Assembly (NCBI RefSeq): GCF_021728295.1
Contig: NZ_JAKJXE010000011.1
Location: forward strand, 62,001 to 126,000
Length of the DNA: 64,000 bases
From: Pseudomonas petrae
GTDB lineage: Bacteria > Pseudomonadota > Gammaproteobacteria > Pseudomonadales > Pseudomonadaceae
Direction of reading: 5' to 3'
In this document: positions 46,259 through 56,339 of the stretch, piece after piece
Layout of the letters: every line of letters begins with the position of its first letter
How positions within the stretch are numbered: position 1 is the first letter of the stretch
Translations under genes and position numbers: made by a program
The notes under the pieces: model-generated
The model's database searches: none
What the model was told of the DNA's origin: nothing
Seen by the model: the letters and a program-made list of their open reading frames with translations, nothing else

Positions 46259-46759
46259 TTACTGAACGGTAGGCGTTGGCGTTGGCGTTTCGCCGCTTTC
46301 CTGCATGCGTTGCAGTTCTTGCGCGTACAGGGCGTCGAAGTTCACCGGGGCCAGCATCAGCGCAGGGAACGAACCACGGACAACCAGGCTGTCGATGGTT
46401 TCGCGAGCGTACGGGAAGAGGATGTTCGGGCAGAACGCGCCCAGGGTGTGGCTCATCGAGCTGGCATCCAGGCCTTTGATCAGGAAGATACCGGCTTGCT
46501 GGACTTCAGCGATGAAGGCGATTTCGTCGCCATTCTTCACTTCGACCGACAGGGTCAGCACGACTTCGTAGAAGTCATTTTCCAGCTGCTTCTGGCGGGT
46601 GTTCAGGTCCAGGCTGACGCTCGGGGTCCATTCCTGACGGAAGATCGCCGGGCTTTTTGGCGCTTCGAACGACAGGTCGCGAACGTAGATGCGTTGCAGG
46701 GAAAACTGCGGTGCTTCTTCTTCGTTGGAAATGGCGCCGTTATTCGGTTGATCAGTCAT
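46259..46759 (-). CDS. secB: Protein-export chaperone SecB
   Basis: Tetrameric cytoplasmic chaperone that keeps preproteins unfolded and hands them to SecA. The 166 residues start [20 protein letters not shown] and carry the family blocks [38 protein letters not shown]-like region and [16 protein letters not shown] 46759 has an AAGGA site. The frame upstream to 46804 is not part of the gene. Third gene of rhodanese-grxC-secB, the usual order. Confidence 0.97.
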   Translation of the reverse strand: MTDQPNNGAISNEEEAPQFSLQRIYVRDLSFEAPKSPAIFRQEWTPSVSLDLNTRQKQLENDFYEVVLTLSVEVKNGDEIAFIAEVQQAGIFLIKGLDASSMSHTLGAFCPNILFPYARETIDSLVVRGSFPALMLAPVNFDALYAQELQRMQESGETPTPTPTVQ

Positions 46760-46835
46760 CTCAAATCCTTGCATTGAGGTCTTGTAGGCTTCCGGGCTGT
46801 GCAAAAAACCATCGTTTCCACATCCCGGTTCGAAT

Positions 46836-47090
46836 TCAGGCGCTCAGCAGCTTATCCAGCTTGCCGGCGCGCTCCAGAGCGAACAGGTCATCGCAACCGC
46901 CAACATGGACCGAGCCGATCCAGATCTGCGGAACCGAGGTACGCCCGGATTTCTTGGTCATTTCAGCGCGAATCTGTGGCTTGCCGTCGACCTTGATCTC
47001 TTGGAAGCCAACGCCCTTGCCCGCCAGCAGCGACTTGGCGCGGGAGCAATATGGGCAATAATCGCTGGAATAGACGACGACGTCGGTCAT
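46836..47090 (-). CDS. grxC: Glutaredoxin 3
   Basis: An 84-residue dithiol glutaredoxin with active site CPYC at residues 12-15, the cis-Pro segment TSVPQIWIG and the glutathione-binding GGCDDL. Cytoplasmic disulfide reductant. It lies one base after the rhodanese-type gene, and 76 bases ahead of secB. Confidence 0.97.
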   Translation of the reverse strand: MTDVVVYSSDYCPYCSRAKSLLAGKGVGFQEIKVDGKPQIRAEMTKKSGRTSVPQIWIGSVHVGGCDDLFALERAGKLDKLLSA

Positions 47091-47091
47091 T

Positions 47092-47508
47092 TCACTTCAC
47101 CAGCGGCAGGTTGTCACCGCGCCACGACGAAATACCACCGGACAGCTTGGCGGCGTTGAAGCCCGCTTTCAGCAGTTCGCGTGCGGTATGGCCGGCGTGC
47201 TGGCCGGCGGCGTCAACGATGATCAGGGTTTTAGGCTTGAATTTCTCCAGCTCCGCAGTGCGGGTCAGGATTTTGTCCTGGGGGAAATTCACGGCGCCGA
47301 CGATGTGGCCGGCAGTGAAATCTTTCTTGGCGCGGACGTCGATGACAACGGCTTCATCGCGGTTGACCAGGGTGGTCAGTTCGCCGGTGCTCAGGCTGCG
47401 GCCACCTTTGCTAAGCTCCGTTGCGATCAGCAGGCCCAGCAGGATGACGAAAGCACCCGTCAGCAAATAGTGATTCGTGGCAAATTCAATCAGGTGAGCA
47501 ACCATCAT
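47092..47508 (-). CDS. Rhodanese-like membrane-anchored protein without a catalytic cysteine
   Basis: A 138-residue protein: one N-terminal membrane segment (about residues 13-31, LLTGAFVILLGLLIATEL) and one rhodanese domain (VVIDVRAKKDFTAGHIVGAVNFP; GGISSWRGDNLPLV). In the active loop, where CxxGxR is expected, the sequence reads VDAAGQHAGHTARELL. The whole protein has no cysteine, so sulfur transfer in the usual way is excluded. It resembles YibN of E. coli, which also precedes grxC-secB. A structural or binding role is more likely. Confidence 0.9.
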   Translation of the reverse strand: MMVAHLIEFATNHYLLTGAFVILLGLLIATELSKGGRSLSTGELTTLVNRDEAVVIDVRAKKDFTAGHIVGAVNFPQDKILTRTAELEKFKPKTLIIVDAAGQHAGHTARELLKAGFNAAKLSGGISSWRGDNLPLVK

Positions 47509-47666
47509 CAGGTTCCAGGGCGTTAAAATGTCGGCCAGTATACACAGCCCCCAAGGTGGGCCAAAGCCCGTACGGCAGTGACGCCGTTTAGCTTGTCGCT
47601 GATTTGAACTTGTCCCTAAACTGTCGATCTTTTTTCTACTTCACCTATTAGCCAAGAGTGGGATTT

Positions 47667-49202
47667 ATGACTACCACGCCTAAACCTTTGGTTCTGATCA
47701 TCCTGGACGGCTTCGGTCACAGCGACAGCCACCACGGCAACGCGGTCTACGCAGCGAAGATGCCGGCCTTCGATCGCTTGTACCAGACCATGCCAAACGG
47801 CTTGATCTCAGGGTCCGGCATGGATGTCGGTCTGCCTGACGGGCAGATGGGCAACTCCGAAGTCGGCCATATGAACCTGGGTGCCGGCCGCGTGGTGTAT
47901 CAGGACTTCACCCGCGTGACCAAAGCGATCCGCGACGGCGAGTTTTTCGAAAACCCCGCCATCTGTAAAGCAGTCGATCAAGCGGTCGGCGCCGGCAAGG
48001 CCGTGCATATCCTCGGCCTGTTGTCCGACGGCGGCGTTCACAGCCATGAAGATCACCTGGTAGCGATGGTCGAGCTGGCCGCCAAGCGCGGCGCCGACAA
48101 GATCTACCTGCACGCCTTCCTAGATGGCCGCGACACGCCACCGCGCAGCGCCCATCAATACCTTGAGACCATGGAAGCGGCCTACGCGCGCCTGGGCAAA
48201 GGTCGCACTGCCACGATCATTGGCCGTTACTTCGCCATGGACCGCGACAATCGCTGGGACCGGGTCGAATCCGCCTACAACCTGATCGTCGACGGCATCT
48301 CGGAATTCCACGCTGACAACGCCAAGGCCGCGCTGGACGCCGCTTATGAGCGTGGCGAAAACGACGAATTCGTCAAAGCCACCAGCATCGGCGCGCCGGT
48401 GACAGTCGAAGACGGCGATGCAGTGGTGTTCATGAATTTCCGCTCCGACCGTGCCCGCGAACTGACCCGCGTATTCGTCGAAGACGATTTCGCGGACTTC
48501 GCCCGTCGCCGTCAGGCCAAACTGGCCGGCTTCGTCACGCTGACCAAGTATGCGGCCAGCATCGACGCACCGGCGGCGTTCGAAAAAGCCGGCCTGCACA
48601 ACGTGCTCGGCGAATACCTGTCGAACAACGGCAAAACGCAGCTGCGCATCGCCGAGACCGAGAAGTACGCCCACGTGACATTCTTCTTCTCGGGCGGCCG
48701 TGAAGAACCGTTTCCCGGCGAAGAACGCATCCTGATCCCTTCACCGAAAGTGGCCACTTACGACCTGCAGCCAGAAATGAGCGCGCCGGAAGTCACCGAC
48801 AGAATCGTCGACGCCATCGAGCATCAGCGTTACGACGTGATCGTCGTGAACTACGCCAACGGCGACATGGTGGGCCACAGCGGGATCATGGAAGCGGCGG
48901 TCAAGGCCGTTGAATGTCTGGACGTCTGCGTCGGCCGCATTACCCAGGCGCTGGAAAAAGTCGGCGGTGAAGCGCTGATCACGGCCGACCACGGCAACGT
49001 CGAACAGATGACCAACGAGGAAACCCACCAGCCCCACACTGCGCACACCACTGAGCCGGTACCGTTCATTTATGTGGGCAAACGTGACCTGAAGGTCCGC
49101 GAAGGTGGCGTTCTGGCGGACGTTGCACCGACCATGCTCACGCTGCTCGGCATGGAAATCCCGCAAGAAATGACCGGCACGCCGATTCTGGTCGCCAAGT
49201 AA
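47667..49202 (+). CDS. gpmI: 2,3-Bisphosphoglycerate-independent phosphoglycerate mutase
   Basis: Manganese enzyme of glycolysis that interconverts 3- and 2-phosphoglycerate. The 511-residue protein has the alkaline-phosphatase core motifs [15 protein letters not shown] and [14 protein letters not shown], with the phosphorylated Ser at residue 64, and the C-terminal metal ligands [13 protein letters not shown] and [13 protein letters not shown] 47667 follows GAGTGGG. GTG 47658 is less likely. It starts a plus-strand series with its own terminator before envC, and is divergent from the rhodanese-grxC-secB operon. Confidence 0.97.
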   Translation: MTTTPKPLVLIILDGFGHSDSHHGNAVYAAKMPAFDRLYQTMPNGLISGSGMDVGLPDGQMGNSEVGHMNLGAGRVVYQDFTRVTKAIRDGEFFENPAICKAVDQAVGAGKAVHILGLLSDGGVHSHEDHLVAMVELAAKRGADKIYLHAFLDGRDTPPRSAHQYLETMEAAYARLGKGRTATIIGRYFAMDRDNRWDRVESAYNLIVDGISEFHADNAKAALDAAYERGENDEFVKATSIGAPVTVEDGDAVVFMNFRSDRARELTRVFVEDDFADFARRRQAKLAGFVTLTKYAASIDAPAAFEKAGLHNVLGEYLSNNGKTQLRIAETEKYAHVTFFFSGGREEPFPGEERILIPSPKVATYDLQPEMSAPEVTDRIVDAIEHQRYDVIVVNYANGDMVGHSGIMEAAVKAVECLDVCVGRITQALEKVGGEALITADHGNVEQMTNEETHQPHTAHTTEPVPFIYVGKRDLKVREGGVLADVAPTMLTLLGMEIPQEMTGTPILVAK

Positions 49203-49211
49203 GCCCCTTGA

Positions 49212-49244
49212 ACCGGTCCGCCAGTCTCTGGCGGGCCGGTTTTG
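49212..49244 (+). terminator. Rho-independent terminator of gpmI
   Basis: Long stem AACCGGTCCGCCAG / CTGGCGGGCCGGTT (one G-T pair), a three-base loop and four T, directly after the gpmI stop. Confidence 0.92.
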
Positions 49245-49340
49245 TATGAAATCTCTGACGGCCACGTCGTCCGAGCGTTTTTTTTGCAGCCACCGCCGGG
49301 CATACTAGGCCCGTCTTCACTCCTGGTATCGCCCAACCTC

Positions 49341-50663
49341 ATGCTTCGCGCCCTGATCACCCTCGCTTTGATTTGCCTGCTCAATCCGGCCTTCGCCGAC
49401 GATGATCGCGCACAAACGCAGAAACAGCTGGATGCCACGCGTCAGGACATCACCGAACTGAAGAAAGCGCTGGGCCAGTTGCAGGAAGAAAAGTCCGGCG
49501 TCCAGAAAGACCTGCGCTCCACTGAAACTCAGATGGGCAAGCTGGAAAAGCAGGTGGAGGCCCTGCAAAAGGAACTAAAAAAGAGTGAAAGCGAGCTGCA
49601 ACGGCTCGACCAGGAGAAAAAAAAACTCCAGAGCGCACGCGTTGAACAACAACGATTGATCGCCATCCAGGCCCGCGCTGCTTACCAGAGCGGCCGCCAG
49701 GAATACCTCAAATTGCTGCTCAATCAGCAGAACCCCGAAAAATTCGCCCGCACCCTCACCTATTACGATTACTTGAGCCAGGCCCGCCTGGAGCAGTTGC
49801 GCAACTTCAATGAAACCCTGCGCCAGCTGGCCGGCGTCGAGAAAGACATCGACCTGCAGCAAGCGCAACTCCTGGTGCAGAAGAGTTCGCTGGATGACCA
49901 GAAAGCCCAGCTCGATACCGTTCGCCAGGAACGTCAGGTGGCGCTGGCCAAGCTGAATCAGGACTACAAGGTTCGCGACCAGAAGCTGCAGTCGCGGCAG
50001 CAGGATCAAGCCGACCTGACCAAGGTCCTCAAGACTATCGAAGAAACCCTCGCCCGCCAGGCCCGCGAAGCCGAAGAGGCCCGTCAGAAAGCGCTGTTGG
50101 CGCAGCAAGAGGCCGAAAAACGGCAGCGCGAGCAGGAAGCGCTGGCGAAAAACCGTGCTAAAGACGATGCGAAGGACGACAGCGATGAGGCCCCTCGTCG
50201 CCCAACCAAAGCGCCCGGCGCGATGGTTTCCAGCGCCGGTCAGTCGTACGGCGGCGCTTTTGAGCAAGCGAAGGGAAAACTTCCTTGGCCGGTCGATGGT
50301 CGACTGTTGGCGCGATTCGGTGAAAGCCGTGGCGATGACGAACGCACCAAGTGGGATGGCGTGATGATCAGTGCGGCTGCAGGCAGCCAGGTCCGTGCGG
50401 TGCACGGTGGCCGGGTGGTGTTCGCCGACTGGTTGCGCGGCGCCGGGCTTCTGGTCATTCTCGACCACGGCAATGGTTATTTGAGTCTGTACGGTCACAA
50501 CCAGAGCCTGTTGAAAGAGGCCGGTGACGTCGTAAAAGCCGGAGAAGCGATCTCCACTGTTGGTAACAGTGGTGGTGGTCAGGACACTCCGGCGTTGTAT
50601 TTCGCTATTCGTCAGCAGGGTCGCCCTAGTGATCCGGCCCAATGGTGTCGCACTCAAGGATAA
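49341..50663 (+). CDS. envC: Murein hydrolase activator EnvC family protein
   Basis: Periplasmic activator of the amidases that split septal peptidoglycan, recruited by FtsEX. The 440 residues include a signal peptide (1-17, cut after NPAFA), two long coiled-coil stretches (about 20-110 and 165-280) and a C-terminal LytM domain (about 315-435: SAAAGSQVRAVHGGRVVFAD, YLSLYGHNQSLLK). The LytM domain lacks the first catalytic His (TKWDGVMI), which is the expected degeneracy of activators rather than a defect. ATG 49341 gives the signal sequence. Part of envC-ctpA-yibQ. Confidence 0.95.
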   Translation: MLRALITLALICLLNPAFADDDRAQTQKQLDATRQDITELKKALGQLQEEKSGVQKDLRSTETQMGKLEKQVEALQKELKKSESELQRLDQEKKKLQSARVEQQRLIAIQARAAYQSGRQEYLKLLLNQQNPEKFARTLTYYDYLSQARLEQLRNFNETLRQLAGVEKDIDLQQAQLLVQKSSLDDQKAQLDTVRQERQVALAKLNQDYKVRDQKLQSRQQDQADLTKVLKTIEETLARQAREAEEARQKALLAQQEAEKRQREQEALAKNRAKDDAKDDSDEAPRRPTKAPGAMVSSAGQSYGGAFEQAKGKLPWPVDGRLLARFGESRGDDERTKWDGVMISAAAGSQVRAVHGGRVVFADWLRGAGLLVILDHGNGYLSLYGHNQSLLKEAGDVVKAGEAISTVGNSGGGQDTPALYFAIRQQGRPSDPAQWCRTQG

Positions 50664-50693
50664 GTCGACACCTCACTCAGGAGTTCGTAAGAC

Positions 50694-52025
50694 ATGCTGT
50701 TTTCGTCCCGCCTCACCTCGCTGGCCCTGACTATCGCCGTGGTTATCGGCGCGCCTCTTGCCCAGGCTGCCGGCGCCGCACCTGCTGCTGCGCCCGCCGC
50801 CACTGCGCCCGCCAACGCCGCGAACGTCAAGGCGCCGCTGCCGCTCGACGAGCTGCGCACCTTCGCCGAGGTCATGGACCGGATCAAAGCCGCGTACGTC
50901 GAACCCGTGGATGACAAGACCCTGCTGGAAAACGCCATCAAGGGCATGCTCAGCAATCTCGATCCGCACTCCGCTTATCTGGGCCCGGAAGATTTCCAGG
51001 AACTGCAGGAAAGCACCAGCGGCGAGTTCGGCGGGCTGGGTATCGAAGTGGGCGTCGAAGACGGCTTTGTAAAAGTCGTCTCCCCCATCGATGACACCCC
51101 TGCGTCCAAGGCCGGCATCGAGGCAGGTGATTTGATCGTGAAGATCAACGGCACGCCGACCCAAGGCCAGACGATGCAGGAAGCCGTGGACAAGATGCGC
51201 GGCAAGATCGGCGAGAAAATCACGCTCACCCTGGTCCGTGACGGCGGCACCCCGTTCGACGTGACGCTGGCGCGCGCGACCATTCAGGTCAAGAGCGTGA
51301 AAGCGCAGATGCTGGAGCCGGGTTACGGCTACATCCGCATCACCCAGTTCCAGGTCAAGACCGGTGAGGAAGTCGGCAAGGCCCTGGCCAAGCTGCGCAA
51401 GGACAACGGCAAGAAGATGAGCGGCCTGATCCTCGACCTGCGCAACAACCCAGGCGGTGTGTTGCAGGCGGCAGTTGAAGTGGCTGACCACTTCCTGACC
51501 AAGGGGCTGATCGTTTACACCAAAGGGCGCATCGCCAACTCCGAGCTGCGCTTCTCGGCAGACCCGGCCGACGCCAGCGAGGGCGTGCCTCTCGTTGTGC
51601 TGATCAACGGCGGCAGCGCCTCGGCGTCGGAGATCGTCGCCGGCGCCTTGCAAGACCAGAAGCGCGGCATCCTGATGGGCACCGATACGTTCGGCAAAGG
51701 CTCGGTGCAGACCGTTCTGCCGCTGGCCAACGACCGCGCGCTGAAGATCACCACGGCGTTGTATTACACGCCGAACGGACGTTCGATTCAGGCCCAGGGC
51801 ATCAACCCGGACATCGAGGTCAAACGCGCCAAGCTGACCGCCGAAGCCGATGGCGACAACTACAAAGAGGCCGATCTGCTCGGTCACTTGGGCAACGGCA
51901 ACGGCGGCGCGGACAAACCGACCACCAAGGCCAAGGCTGGCAAGGCACGTCCGCAGGACGACGACTACCAGATGAACCAGGGCCTCAGCTTGCTCAAGGG
52001 TTTGAGTGTCACGCGCGGCAATTGA
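50694..52025 (+). CDS. ctpA: Carboxyl-terminal processing protease, S41 family
   Basis: Periplasmic serine protease that trims peptidoglycan hydrolases and other envelope proteins. The 443 residues comprise a signal peptide (1-24), an alanine/proline linker, a PDZ domain (about 90-170) and the S41 catalytic domain. The catalytic set is Ser310 (GGSASASE), Asp321 and Lys335 (TFGKGSVQ). In P. aeruginosa CtpA with partner LbcA degrades cell-wall cross-link hydrolases, and the EnvC neighbour fits this. AGGAG precedes ATG 50694. yibQ begins one base after its stop. Confidence 0.95.
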   Translation: MLFSSRLTSLALTIAVVIGAPLAQAAGAAPAAAPAATAPANAANVKAPLPLDELRTFAEVMDRIKAAYVEPVDDKTLLENAIKGMLSNLDPHSAYLGPEDFQELQESTSGEFGGLGIEVGVEDGFVKVVSPIDDTPASKAGIEAGDLIVKINGTPTQGQTMQEAVDKMRGKIGEKITLTLVRDGGTPFDVTLARATIQVKSVKAQMLEPGYGYIRITQFQVKTGEEVGKALAKLRKDNGKKMSGLILDLRNNPGGVLQAAVEVADHFLTKGLIVYTKGRIANSELRFSADPADASEGVPLVVLINGGSASASEIVAGALQDQKRGILMGTDTFGKGSVQTVLPLANDRALKITTALYYTPNGRSIQAQGINPDIEVKRAKLTAEADGDNYKEADLLGHLGNGNGGADKPTTKAKAGKARPQDDDYQMNQGLSLLKGLSVTRGN

Positions 52026-52026
52026 G

Positions 52027-52827
52027 ATGCGCGTCTGGTTGACCGGGCTCATCTGCGCCCTTGCCGTCACAACGGGTGCTGCACACGCAGCGCCCGCCGA
52101 ATCTTCGGCGACCGGCGGCAAGGCGCCGAAGGTCGCCTATCTCAGTCTGATCATCGACGATCTCGGACAAAATCCTGAACGGGACAGCCGCGCGCTGGCC
52201 CTTCCCGGCCCCGTGACGCTGGCAATCATGCCCGACACGCCCCACGCCACCGAGTTTGCCCGTCAGGCGCACAAGGCTGGCAAGACGGTCATGCTGCACA
52301 TGCCCATGGACCCGGCGACCGGGCCGTACGCCTGGCATCCCGAACTGCCGCTGCCCGAACTCGAATCGCGCCTGAACGCCGCGCTGCTGAAAGTCCCCTA
52401 TGCCGCTGGCATCAACAATCACATGGGCAGCCGCATGACGGCCGAGCCGGTGGCCATGGGCTGGCTGGTGGGCGAGCTGCAGCGACGCCATCTGTTTCTG
52501 GTCGACAGCCGCACCAGCGCCAAAACCGTCGCGGCGGCCGAAGCGCAGAAGATTGGGCTGGCCAGTGTTTCCAGGGATGTCTTCCTCGACGACGAGCGCA
52601 CTGCGGAGGCCATCAGCGGCCAATTGCAGACGGCGATCAAACTGGCTCACAAACAGGGCTCTGCGGTGATGATCGGTCACCCCTATCCGGTGACGCTGGA
52701 TGTGCTGGAGCGCGAATTGCCCAAGCTTAAAGCTCAAGGCATCGACTGGATTGAGTTGCGCCACATGATCAGCATTCGCGGCAACGAAGCGATGGCCGGG
52801 CATGGCAAGAATGGGTTTTATCGCTAG
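52027..52827 (+). CDS. yibQ: Divergent polysaccharide deacetylase family protein (YibQ)
   Basis: A 266-residue exported protein (signal peptide about 1-23, cut after AAHA) of the divergent polysaccharide deacetylase group, DUF610. The NodB-like barrel shows LSLIIDDLGQN, TLAIMPDTPHA, MLHMPMDP and NNHMGSRMT, the possible metal ligands. Exact role unknown, but the gene always lies with envC and ctpA, so a cell-wall function is plausible. The gap to ctpA is a single base, implying coupled translation. Confidence 0.9.
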   Translation: MRVWLTGLICALAVTTGAAHAAPAESSATGGKAPKVAYLSLIIDDLGQNPERDSRALALPGPVTLAIMPDTPHATEFARQAHKAGKTVMLHMPMDPATGPYAWHPELPLPELESRLNAALLKVPYAAGINNHMGSRMTAEPVAMGWLVGELQRRHLFLVDSRTSAKTVAAAEAQKIGLASVSRDVFLDDERTAEAISGQLQTAIKLAHKQGSAVMIGHPYPVTLDVLERELPKLKAQGIDWIELRHMISIRGNEAMAGHGKNGFYR

Positions 52828-52852
52828 GCCGAAGGCGCTTCGCTAGAGGTCG

Positions 52853-53608
52853 TTAGAGGTATTTGGCGAAAATCGAATCGACCACGCCTTCTTTGCGCAG
52901 TCGATCCAGCGCGCCTTGCAGCCGGGTGACCACCGCGTCGGGTGTGTCTTTGTTGAGGGCCAGAAACAGTTCAGCGCTGTTAAAGCGCAACACGGTTTTC
53001 AATCCCGTGATGCCTTCCTGCCGCGCCAGGTACCGCCCCGCCGGATCGCCGGTGGCCCACAGATCGAGCTGACCGTCGACCAGTTTCCTGGCGTTGTCCT
53101 TGTCGCTGAGCACCGTGATCGGCTTAATGCCCTGACGCGCAAGCTCCACCGCAATGGCGTCGCCCTTGTAGGCGCCGATTCGGTAAGACCGGGCGGCCTC
53201 AAGCGTACTCAGCTGGATTGGGCTGTTAGCCCGCGCCAGCAGAATCCAGTCATCCGGGCCGATCGGTCCGACCCACTTGAAGAGCTTTTCGCGCTCGGGC
53301 AATCGCGCGGTCACGAACACGCCGTAACCGGGATTTTCCAGCGCCAGTTTGTAGATGCGATCCCAGGGGAAGCGCAGGGTCAGGTTGTAGCCGATACCGG
53401 CGCGCTTGAAGGTCTCGCGCACCACCTCAACCGCAATGCCCTTGATGTTGGCTTCCTGGGCGAAATTCTTGCCGTCGGTAGCCATGTTGTAAGGGGGGAA
53501 GTTTTCGGTCAGCAGCACCATTGAATAGGCTGGCGTATCGTCGGCCCGGACGGCTCCTGACAGCAATGTCGCGACGCTGACCAGTGCGAGAAAAACACCT
53601 TTGAACAT
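52853..53608 (-). CDS. Extracellular solute-binding protein, family 3
   Basis: A 251-residue periplasmic binding protein of SBP_bac_3 type: signal peptide (about 1-22, cut after GAVRA), then LTENFPPYNM and later GDPAGRYLARQEG. No transporter genes lie near it, so it may serve a distant permease or act as an orphan sensor. ATG 53608 with AGGTG is preferred over 53662. Convergent with yibQ and located before hisF. Confidence 0.85.
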   Translation of the reverse strand: MFKGVFLALVSVATLLSGAVRADDTPAYSMVLLTENFPPYNMATDGKNFAQEANIKGIAVEVVRETFKRAGIGYNLTLRFPWDRIYKLALENPGYGVFVTARLPEREKLFKWVGPIGPDDWILLARANSPIQLSTLEAARSYRIGAYKGDAIAVELARQGIKPITVLSDKDNARKLVDGQLDLWATGDPAGRYLARQEGITGLKTVLRFNSAELFLALNKDTPDAVVTRLQGALDRLRKEGVVDSIFAKYL

Positions 53609-53733
53609 ATCCCTGGCACCTGATCCTGACGACGGCAAAAGAGTGCCGCTAACGGCCTGCAAAGTCCAGTTCGGCGGTGGGGATGATCGTGTTCAGCGCG
53701 GACGTGCCTCGTCGCTCCGGACCACGCAGCCGT

Positions 53734-54504
53734 TTAGCGAACCACAATCCCCTGCTTCGCCATGAACGCCTTGGCTTCCGGCACGGTGTATTCGCCGAAG
53801 TGAAAAATACTCGCCGCCAGCACCGCGCTGGCATGACCCTCCAGCACGCCATCTGCCAGATGCTGCAGATTGCCGACGCCACCGGAAGCAATGACCGGGA
53901 TGCCGAGGGCATCGCTGATCGCCCGGGTCACGCCCAGGTCGAAGCCGTTCTTCATGCCGTCCTGATCCATGCTGGTCAACAGAATTTCGCCGGCACCGAG
54001 GTCTTCCATCTTCCTGGCCCACATCACCGCGTCCAGGCCAGTCGGCTTGCGACCGCCGTGGGTGAAGATTTCCCAGCGTGGGGTTTCGCCGGGCAGCGAG
54101 ACCTTCTTGGCATCGATGGCAACGACAATGCACTGCGAGCCGAAGCGGGCAGCAGCTTCACCGACGAACTCGGGGTTGAACACCGCGGCGGTATTGATCG
54201 AGACCTTGTCTGCACCGGCGTTCAACAGGTTTCGAATATCCTGAACGGTGCGCACGCCGCCACCCACCGTCAGCGGGATGAACACCTGACTGGCCATGCG
54301 CTCGACAGTGTGCAGCGTTGTGTCGCGGCCATCGACGCTGGCGGTGATGTCGAGGAAGGTAATCTCATCGGCACCCTGCTCGTCATAACGCCGGGCGATC
54401 TCGACCGGATCACCGGCGTCGCGGATGTTCTCGAACTTCACGCCCTTGACCACACGGCCGTTGTCGACGTCGAGGCAAGGGATGATGCGTTTGGCGAGGG
54501 CCAT
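53734..54504 (-). CDS. hisF: Imidazole glycerol phosphate synthase, cyclase subunit
   Basis: Combines PRFAR with ammonia from HisH to give imidazole glycerol phosphate and AICAR. A 256-residue TIM barrel with [20 protein letters not shown] (catalytic Asp), [27 protein letters not shown] and [17 protein letters not shown] 54504 has a GGAGA site. Last gene of the his group hisB-hisH-hisA-hisF. Separated from hisA by a REPIN. Confidence 0.97.
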   Translation of the reverse strand: MALAKRIIPCLDVDNGRVVKGVKFENIRDAGDPVEIARRYDEQGADEITFLDITASVDGRDTTLHTVERMASQVFIPLTVGGGVRTVQDIRNLLNAGADKVSINTAAVFNPEFVGEAAARFGSQCIVVAIDAKKVSLPGETPRWEIFTHGGRKPTGLDAVMWARKMEDLGAGEILLTSMDQDGMKNGFDLGVTRAISDALGIPVIASGGVGNLQHLADGVLEGHASAVLAASIFHFGEYTVPEAKAFMAKQGIVVR

Positions 54505-54534
54505 GAGGGTCAATCTCCGAAATATTGGCCACCT

Positions 54535-54622
54535 GTAGGAGCGCGCTTGCCCGCGATTGCGTCAGCAGCCCCTCTATTTTGAGCGCCTGACACACCGCTA
54601 TCGCGGGCAAGCGCGCTCCTAC
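54535..54622. repeat. REPIN between hisA and hisF, GCGCGCTTGCCCGCG type
   Basis: Head-to-head pair filling nearly the whole gap, its right arm ending three bases before the hisA stop codon. Confidence 0.88.
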
Positions 54623-54625
54623 AAA

Positions 54626-55363
54626 TCAGACCGAGTACTGATCACAAAACGCCTGGGCCTCGGCCACATCCAGCGTGCCTTCATAGATCGCGCGACCGGT
54701 GATTGCGCCGATGATGCCCGGTGCCTTTGCGTCGAGCAGCGCCTTGATGTCGCCCAGGTTATGAATGCCGCCCGAGGCGATCACCGGAATGCGGGTCGCG
54801 GCGGCCAGCGCGGCGGTGAACGGGACGTTGCAGCCCTGCATCATCCCGTCTTTGGCGATATCGGTATAAACGATGGCAGAGACGCCGTCGGCTTCAAAGC
54901 GCTTGGCGAGATCGATCACCTGCACCGTGCTGACCTCAGCCCAGCCGTCGGTGGCGACGAAGCCGTCTTTGGCATCCAGGCCCACAATCACTTTGCCCGG
55001 GAACGCGCGGCAGGCTTCGGCGACGAAGTCAGGGTCCTTGACCGCCTTGGTGCCAATGATCACGTAACTCACGCCGGCTTTGACGTAGTGCTCGATGGTT
55101 TCCAGCGAGCGGATCCCGCCGCCGATCTGAATCGGGAGATTGGGGTAACGACGCGCAATCGCCGTCACGACGTCACCATTGACCGGCTGACCCTCGAACG
55201 CGCCGTTCAGGTCCACCAGATGCAAGCGACGGCAGCCGCCCTCGACCCATTTGGCAGCCATGCTTACCGGATCATCGGAGAACACGGTGGAATCTTCCAT
55301 CCGGCCCTGGCGCAGACGCACGCAGGCGCCGTCTTTAAGGTCGATCGCGGGAATAATGAGCAT
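54626..55363 (-). CDS. hisA: ProFAR isomerase
   Basis: Opens the ribose ring of ProFAR to PRFAR in histidine synthesis. The 245-residue TIM barrel shows [12 protein letters not shown] (catalytic Asp), [36 protein letters not shown] and [12 protein letters not shown] 55363 follows AAGGA. The frame upstream to 55465 runs through repeat sequence and is not coding. Confidence 0.97.
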   Translation of the reverse strand: MLIIPAIDLKDGACVRLRQGRMEDSTVFSDDPVSMAAKWVEGGCRRLHLVDLNGAFEGQPVNGDVVTAIARRYPNLPIQIGGGIRSLETIEHYVKAGVSYVIIGTKAVKDPDFVAEACRAFPGKVIVGLDAKDGFVATDGWAEVSTVQVIDLAKRFEADGVSAIVYTDIAKDGMMQGCNVPFTAALAAATRIPVIASGGIHNLGDIKALLDAKAPGIIGAITGRAIYEGTLDVAEAQAFCDQYSV

Positions 55364-55378
55364 TCTGTTTCCTTCGTC

Positions 55379-55445
55379 AAAAGAGCTGCCAGCTGCAAGT
55401 GGCATCTCTACTAATTCTTGCAGCTTGAGGCTTGAAGCTTCTAGC
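55379..55445. repeat. AGCTGCAAG-type dyad repeat
   Basis: An imperfect inverted repeat of GAGCTGCCAGCTGCAAG and CTTGCAGC...TAGCTGCTC with an internal AGCTTGAGGCTTGAAGCTT lies between hisA and the DUF2164 gene. Elements of this look are common between Pseudomonas genes. It overlaps the last codons of the DUF2164 gene. Confidence 0.6.
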
Positions 55446-55701
55446 TGCTCTTCTCCAACGCCCACAAGTCGCTTTCGATGCTTTCGAAACGCTCCTTGAG
55501 GTGCGTCTGAACATCGAAGATCGCCCGGTTGTAGTAATGCGGCGCGATCTCGCGGGTGAACAATTCCAGAATTTCAGCCGCTTCGAACGAACCCAGCTCC
55601 AGCTCGAAACGGTCTTCCATGAACCGCTTGATCGTGTGGCACGCCTCGCTCTCCTGCTCGGGAGTGAGGGTCAGAATCGGCGGTTTGGTCTTCTTGCTCA
55701 T
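55441..55701 (-). CDS. DUF2164 family protein
   Basis: An 86-residue acidic protein of the DUF2164 family ([37 protein letters not shown]). Function unknown. It overlaps the hisH stop by one base (TAATG), so it is translated with hisH and sits inside the his operon between hisH and hisA, as in other pseudomonads. Confidence 0.9.
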   Translation of the reverse strand: MSKKTKPPILTLTPEQESEACHTIKRFMEDRFELELGSFEAAEILELFTREIAPHYYNRAIFDVQTHLKERFESIESDLWALEKSS

Positions 55702-56339
55702 TACCTACGGCCGTCCCACGCCGCGAAGTTCTGCAGCAACTGCAGGCCATGGGTGTGGCTCTTCTCGGGGTGGAATTGCACGGCGAAGCGCGAGCCATCA
55801 GCCAATGCGGCGGCGAAGTCACGACCGTAGTGGCCGCGACCGACGATCTGCTGCTGGTTCGGCGATTCGATGTAGTAGCTGTGTACGAAATAGAACCGCG
55901 CCATGTCCGGAATGTTGGCCCACAGCGGGTGATCCACGGCCTGCGCCACTTCGTTCCAGCCCATGTGCGGGACTTTCAGGTGCTCGCCGTCTTCGTGAAG
56001 ATCCTTGCCGAAGAAGCGCACCTGACCGGGCAATACGCCGATGCAATCGACGCCGCCACTCTCTTCGCTGCGCTCCATCAGCGCCTGCATGCCTACGCAT
56101 ATGCCGAGAAACGGACGGTCCTGACTGACTTCACGCACCAGGGTATCGAAGCCCAGGCGGCGAATTTCCGCCATGCAGTCGCGAATCGCGCCGACACCGG
56201 GAAACACGACACGGTCAGCTTCACGGATGACGTCGGCATCGCTGGTGATCAGCACGCGACCTGCGCCGACGTGCTCCAGCGCTTTGGCCACCGAGTGCAG
56301 ATTGCCCATGCCATAGTCGATTACGGCAACGGTCTGCAT
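55701..56339 (-). CDS. hisH: Imidazole glycerol phosphate synthase, glutaminase subunit
   Basis: Class I amidotransferase that supplies ammonia to HisF. The 212-residue protein shows the nucleophile elbow [10 protein letters not shown] with the catalytic Cys, and the His-x-Glu pair in VQFHPEKSH. Its ATG overlaps the hisB stop by one base (TAATG), and its own stop overlaps the DUF2164 start in the same manner. Confidence 0.97.
   Translation of the reverse strand: MQTVAVIDYGMGNLHSVAKALEHVGAGRVLITSDADVIREADRVVFPGVGAIRDCMAEIRRLGFDTLVREVSQDRPFLGICVGMQALMERSEESGGVDCIGVLPGQVRFFGKDLHEDGEHLKVPHMGWNEVAQAVDHPLWANIPDMARFYFVHSYYIESPNQQQIVGRGHYGRDFAAALADGSRFAVQFHPEKSHTHGLQLLQNFAAWDGRR

Noticed and set aside
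49341-50663. EnvC as a broken peptidase
   Set aside because: The missing first metal histidine is the normal state of EnvC-type activators, not a defect.
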